Below, in pieces: positions 62,206 through 64,000 of a stretch of 64,000 nucleotides of DNA (the stretch's first letter is position 1; each line of letters begins with the position of its first letter). A program made the position numbers and the translations under genes. The DNA is from Eubacterium sp. MSJ-33. Lineage in GTDB: Bacteria > Bacillota > Clostridia > Lachnospirales > Lachnospiraceae. The stretch is from assembly GCF_022174665.1 (NCBI RefSeq), contig NZ_CP076562.1, forward strand, positions 2,434,525 to 2,498,524. Direction: 5' to 3'. The notes under the pieces are model-generated. The model searched no databases. It was given only the letters and a program-made list of their open reading frames with translations, and had not been told where the DNA came from.

Positions 62206-62631
62206 ATGGCATACAACCACGGACGGGAGGACAGGAAATGGCGTATCTGGAAAGAAGCGGAGGAAAAGCTGCTGCGTGAGTGCGGCGTTGATGAAGCGAC
62301 CATTGAGCAGATACGCATGGCGGACAGGGCAGACTTCAATTCCAACAGGCGGTTTTACCGATGGACGAATGACGTTGCGGAATATCTTGAGGACATGGCA
62401 GGCAGGGAGCGGCAGGCGGAAGTGGGTACGGTTGCGGAGTTACTGGAAGAGATTGAGAGCGAAAATCTCTATCAAGTATTAGTCACGGTGGACGGGCGTA
62501 CCTTGAAAATCGTCCTGCTGAAAATGCAGGGGTATTCCACAAAGGAGATTGCCCCGCTTGTGCATTTGACGACTGGTGCCATCTATGCGAGGTTAGACCA
62601 TCTGCGGAAGAAGCTGCGGAAAATTTTATAG
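62206..62631 (+). CDS. Second sigma-70 region-4-like protein
   Basis: 141 residues with a helix-turn-helix near the C-terminus: KIVLLKMQGYSTKEIAPLVHLTTGAIYARLDHLRKKLRK. The N-terminal two thirds is helical and charged. ATG 62206 follows GGAGGAAG. Probably a DNA-binding regulator of the element; it might work with the neighbouring sigma-like proteins. Confidence 0.68.
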   Translation: MAYNHGREDRKWRIWKEAEEKLLRECGVDEATIEQIRMADRADFNSNRRFYRWTNDVAEYLEDMAGRERQAEVGTVAELLEEIESENLYQVLVTVDGRTLKIVLLKMQGYSTKEIAPLVHLTTGAIYARLDHLRKKLRKIL

Positions 62632-62714
62632 CTTCTAAAACAGCCTGCCATCCTGCGGGCTACTGGGTGAGGGATGGAAATCCCCTCACTCATTTTTTGC
62701 AGGAGGACAACAGG

Positions 62715-63467
62715 ATGGCATACAGGGTTAAGGCATACACGCTTCGGGAGGAATCCACGGAAAGCGGCACAAGGTATTTTATCAGCTTTAAGGACGGGCA
62801 GGGCAAATCCCACGAGTTGGAAGTGTCGGAACAGTTCTTTATGGAGTTTCGGCAGATGGAGCGCAGGAACAGGAATCTTTTCTAATGGGACGAGCGGCAC
62901 AGGGAGTTTAACGAGGTATGGGACGAAACCCTTTACAGACGGGCGTTGCGTGTGCCTAAGAGCCTTGATGAACGCATGGTTGAGGAAGAACGGAATGAAA
63001 CGCTCTATAAGGCGGTTGGGAGCCTTCCAGAGATACAAAGGCGGCGTTTCCTGCTCTACTACGAGTATGAGTTCAATTTTTACCAAATCGCCGCTATGGA
63101 GCATTGCACCGCTTCGGCAATACAGAAATCTGTTGCGATTGCAAAGGAGAAAGTAAAGGCGGAAATTGAAGAAATATCTCCAACCGTGACCGACACCGCC
63201 CGAAAAAGAAATCTGTTTTTTATTTGTGTGGGATTGGCGGCATTACATACTCTCACTTTTTTCCGTGGGAGTAAATCTATTTTTAAGGAGGTCAACGCCT
63301 ATGTGCAACGAAAACAAAGACACCGCCCGAAAGGAGGAAAGCCATGCAGAAGTTACAGACAGTCAACGCCGAAACGCTCCTTTATGAACCGCTTGAGAAA
63401 CCATCCTTTGTGGTGGACAGCCTTATCCCGACAGGCTTATCGCTGTTCTGCGGCTCACAGAAGATAG
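62715..63467 (+). pseudogene. Third sigma-like gene interrupted by an in-frame TAA
   Basis: AGGAGG and ATG 62715 open a frame MAYRVKAYTL..RRNRNLF that stops at TAA 62883-62885. The same frame continues WDERHREFNEVWDETLYRRALRVPKSLDERM into a clear sigma-like region 4 (LPEIQRRRFLLYYEYEFNFYQIAAMEHCTASAIQKSVAIAKEKV). A single base change (e.g. CAA to TAA) would explain the break. Past about 63165 the frame stays open to 63467 over other genes, so its true end is unclear. The 3' part could start at GTG 62946-62951. Confidence 0.7.
63301..63387 (+). CDS. Small 28-residue leader-like frame before the AAA ATPase
   Basis: ATG 63301 is preceded by TTAAGGAGG. The frame (MCNENKDTARKEESHAEV...) ends within the ATPase gene, overlapping its start by 44 bases in another frame. 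This suggests translational coupling rather than an independent product. Confidence 0.4.
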   Translation: MCNENKDTARKEESHAEVTDSQRRNAPL

Positions 63468-64000
63468 GCAAAAGCTGGCTCATGCTGAAGCTATGCTTAT
63501 GCGTGTCGCAGGGAATCCCTTTATGGGATATGCCGACAATGGAGGGCGATGTGCTTTACCTCTGCCTTGAGGACACGTTCTGCCGCATACAGGACAGGTT
63601 ATTTCGTTTGACGGACGAAGCAAGCGGGCGGCTCCACTTTGCCGTGGCAAGCTGCAAGCTGTCAGACGGTCTTATCGTGCAGCTTGAAGATTATCTGAAA
63701 GATTACCCAGACAGCAGGCTCATTGTCATTGATACCTTGCAGAAAGTCCGTACAGCTTCAAAAGACAATGCCTATGCAAGCGACTATGGGGACATCTCCC
63801 TCATCAAAGACTTTGCCGACAGGCACTCTCTGGCGGTCATTGTCGTACACCACATCCGAAAGCAGAATGACAGCGACGTGTTCAACAAGGTGTCTGGGAC
63901 GACAGGATTAACGGGGAGTGCGGACGCTACCTTTGTTCTGGAAAAGGAGAAACGTGCGTCTGACACCGCCAAGCTGTATGTGACGGGCAGGGACACGCCT
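63344..64000 (+). CDS. RepA-like AAA ATPase/helicase, 3' end outside window
   Basis: At least 219 residues, open at the right edge. Walker A FCGSQKIGKSWLMLKL near residue 36, Walker B SRLIVIDTLQ near 125, then VIVVHHIRKQ and VSGTTGLTGSADATFVLEK. These are the marks of RepA/AAA_25 hexameric ATPases of plasmids and conjugative elements, likely acting in element replication. ATG 63344 follows AAGGAGG. Confidence 0.85.
   Translation, partial: MQKLQTVNAETLLYEPLEKPSFVVDSLIPTGLSLFCGSQKIGKSWLMLKLCLCVSQGIPLWDMPTMEGDVLYLCLEDTFCRIQDRLFRLTDEASGRLHFAVASCKLSDGLIVQLEDYLKDYPDSRLIVIDTLQKVRTASKDNAYASDYGDISLIKDFADRHSLAVIVVHHIRKQNDSDVFNKVSGTTGLTGSADATFVLEKEKRASDTAKLYVTGRDTP

Larger units (their letters stand above)
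55570..64000. mobile_element. Integrative element carrying tet(O/32/O)-tet(40), right end outside window
   Basis: Starts inside the M18 gene and runs off the window. It contains tnpV, two tetracycline resistance genes, an inserted IS3-family element, sigma-like regulators and a RepA-like ATPase. The tet(O/32/O)-tet(40) pair and these regulators are known from integrative/conjugative elements of human gut Firmicutes. Base composition shifts (tet(40) is clearly GC-richer than its neighbours), showing mosaic build. No integrase or relaxase is visible here; they would lie to the right. Confidence 0.82.

Overview
The window looks like chromosome of a gut Lachnospiraceae-type Clostridia bacterium. 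Base composition is moderate, the sigma-A promoters are TTGACA/TATAAT-like, Gram-positive lipoprotein signals are common, and the metabolism is strictly anaerobic in style (class III ribonucleotide reductase, FeoB ferrous iron uptake). A tetracycline-resistance integrative element of the kind found in human gut Firmicutes enters at about 55.57 kb and runs off the right edge.

Layout. 1-3 kb: an L,D-transpeptidase (cut by the edge), ThrH and a MATE pump. 3.1-7.7 kb: an iron locus with a DtxR-type repressor facing feoA-feoA-feoB and a 53-residue FeoB-associated Cys-rich protein. Repeated GTTAG-N6-CTAAC operators lie at the feo promoter and at a second promoter that appears to make a ~113-nt RNA ending in a strong terminator. 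Two homologous ~200-bp self-complementary elements, in opposite orientation, flank feoB. 7.9-17.3 kb: rhomboid protease, phosphofructokinase, a lipoprotein, a one-domain GlmU-like uridylyltransferase, pth, mfd and a PrsA-like lipoprotein. 17.4-25 kb: a LytTR/GHKL two-component system followed by LytTR-like direct repeats, a cre-like palindrome, and a lipoprotein/ABC exporter operon; then a YtrA-type GntR regulator with its own ABC exporter. 25-30 kb: a sensor without output domain, then dut, nrdG and nrdD on the minus strand with an NrdR box. 30-40 kb: a trigger-factor-like lipoprotein, tRNA-Leu(CAG), a large fusion of two degenerate enzymes (alpha/beta hydrolase plus LCM methyltransferase), a NatA-like ATPase with an ABC-2 permease/CPBP protease fusion, a GH25 muramidase, an EAL protein and a DUF4143-type ATPase. 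40-55 kb: AI-2E family transporter, a CobL/CbiT-like protein without SAM glycines, a small DUF4250-like protein, leuS, a minus-strand group of unknown genes including a Gly/Cys-rich miniprotein, a membrane protein, a T-box (specifier TTC) with pheS-pheT, queA and a membrane-anchored GDPD phosphodiesterase.

54.9-64 kb: an M18 aminopeptidase gene survives only as its 3' part because the mobile element starts there. The element carries tnpV, an attenuator leader, mosaic tet(O/32/O), tet(40), a complete IS3-family insertion sequence with 25-bp inverted repeats and a 3-bp target duplication, sigma-factor-like regulators (one interrupted by an in-frame TAA) and a RepA-like AAA ATPase cut by the window edge.

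Most promising for new biology: the feoB-flanking structured repeats with covarying stem bases, the candidate iron-regulated small RNA, and the two pseudo-enzymes at 31.5-33.2 kb and 41.9-42.8 kb. All identifications come from reading sequence motifs; no database search was run.
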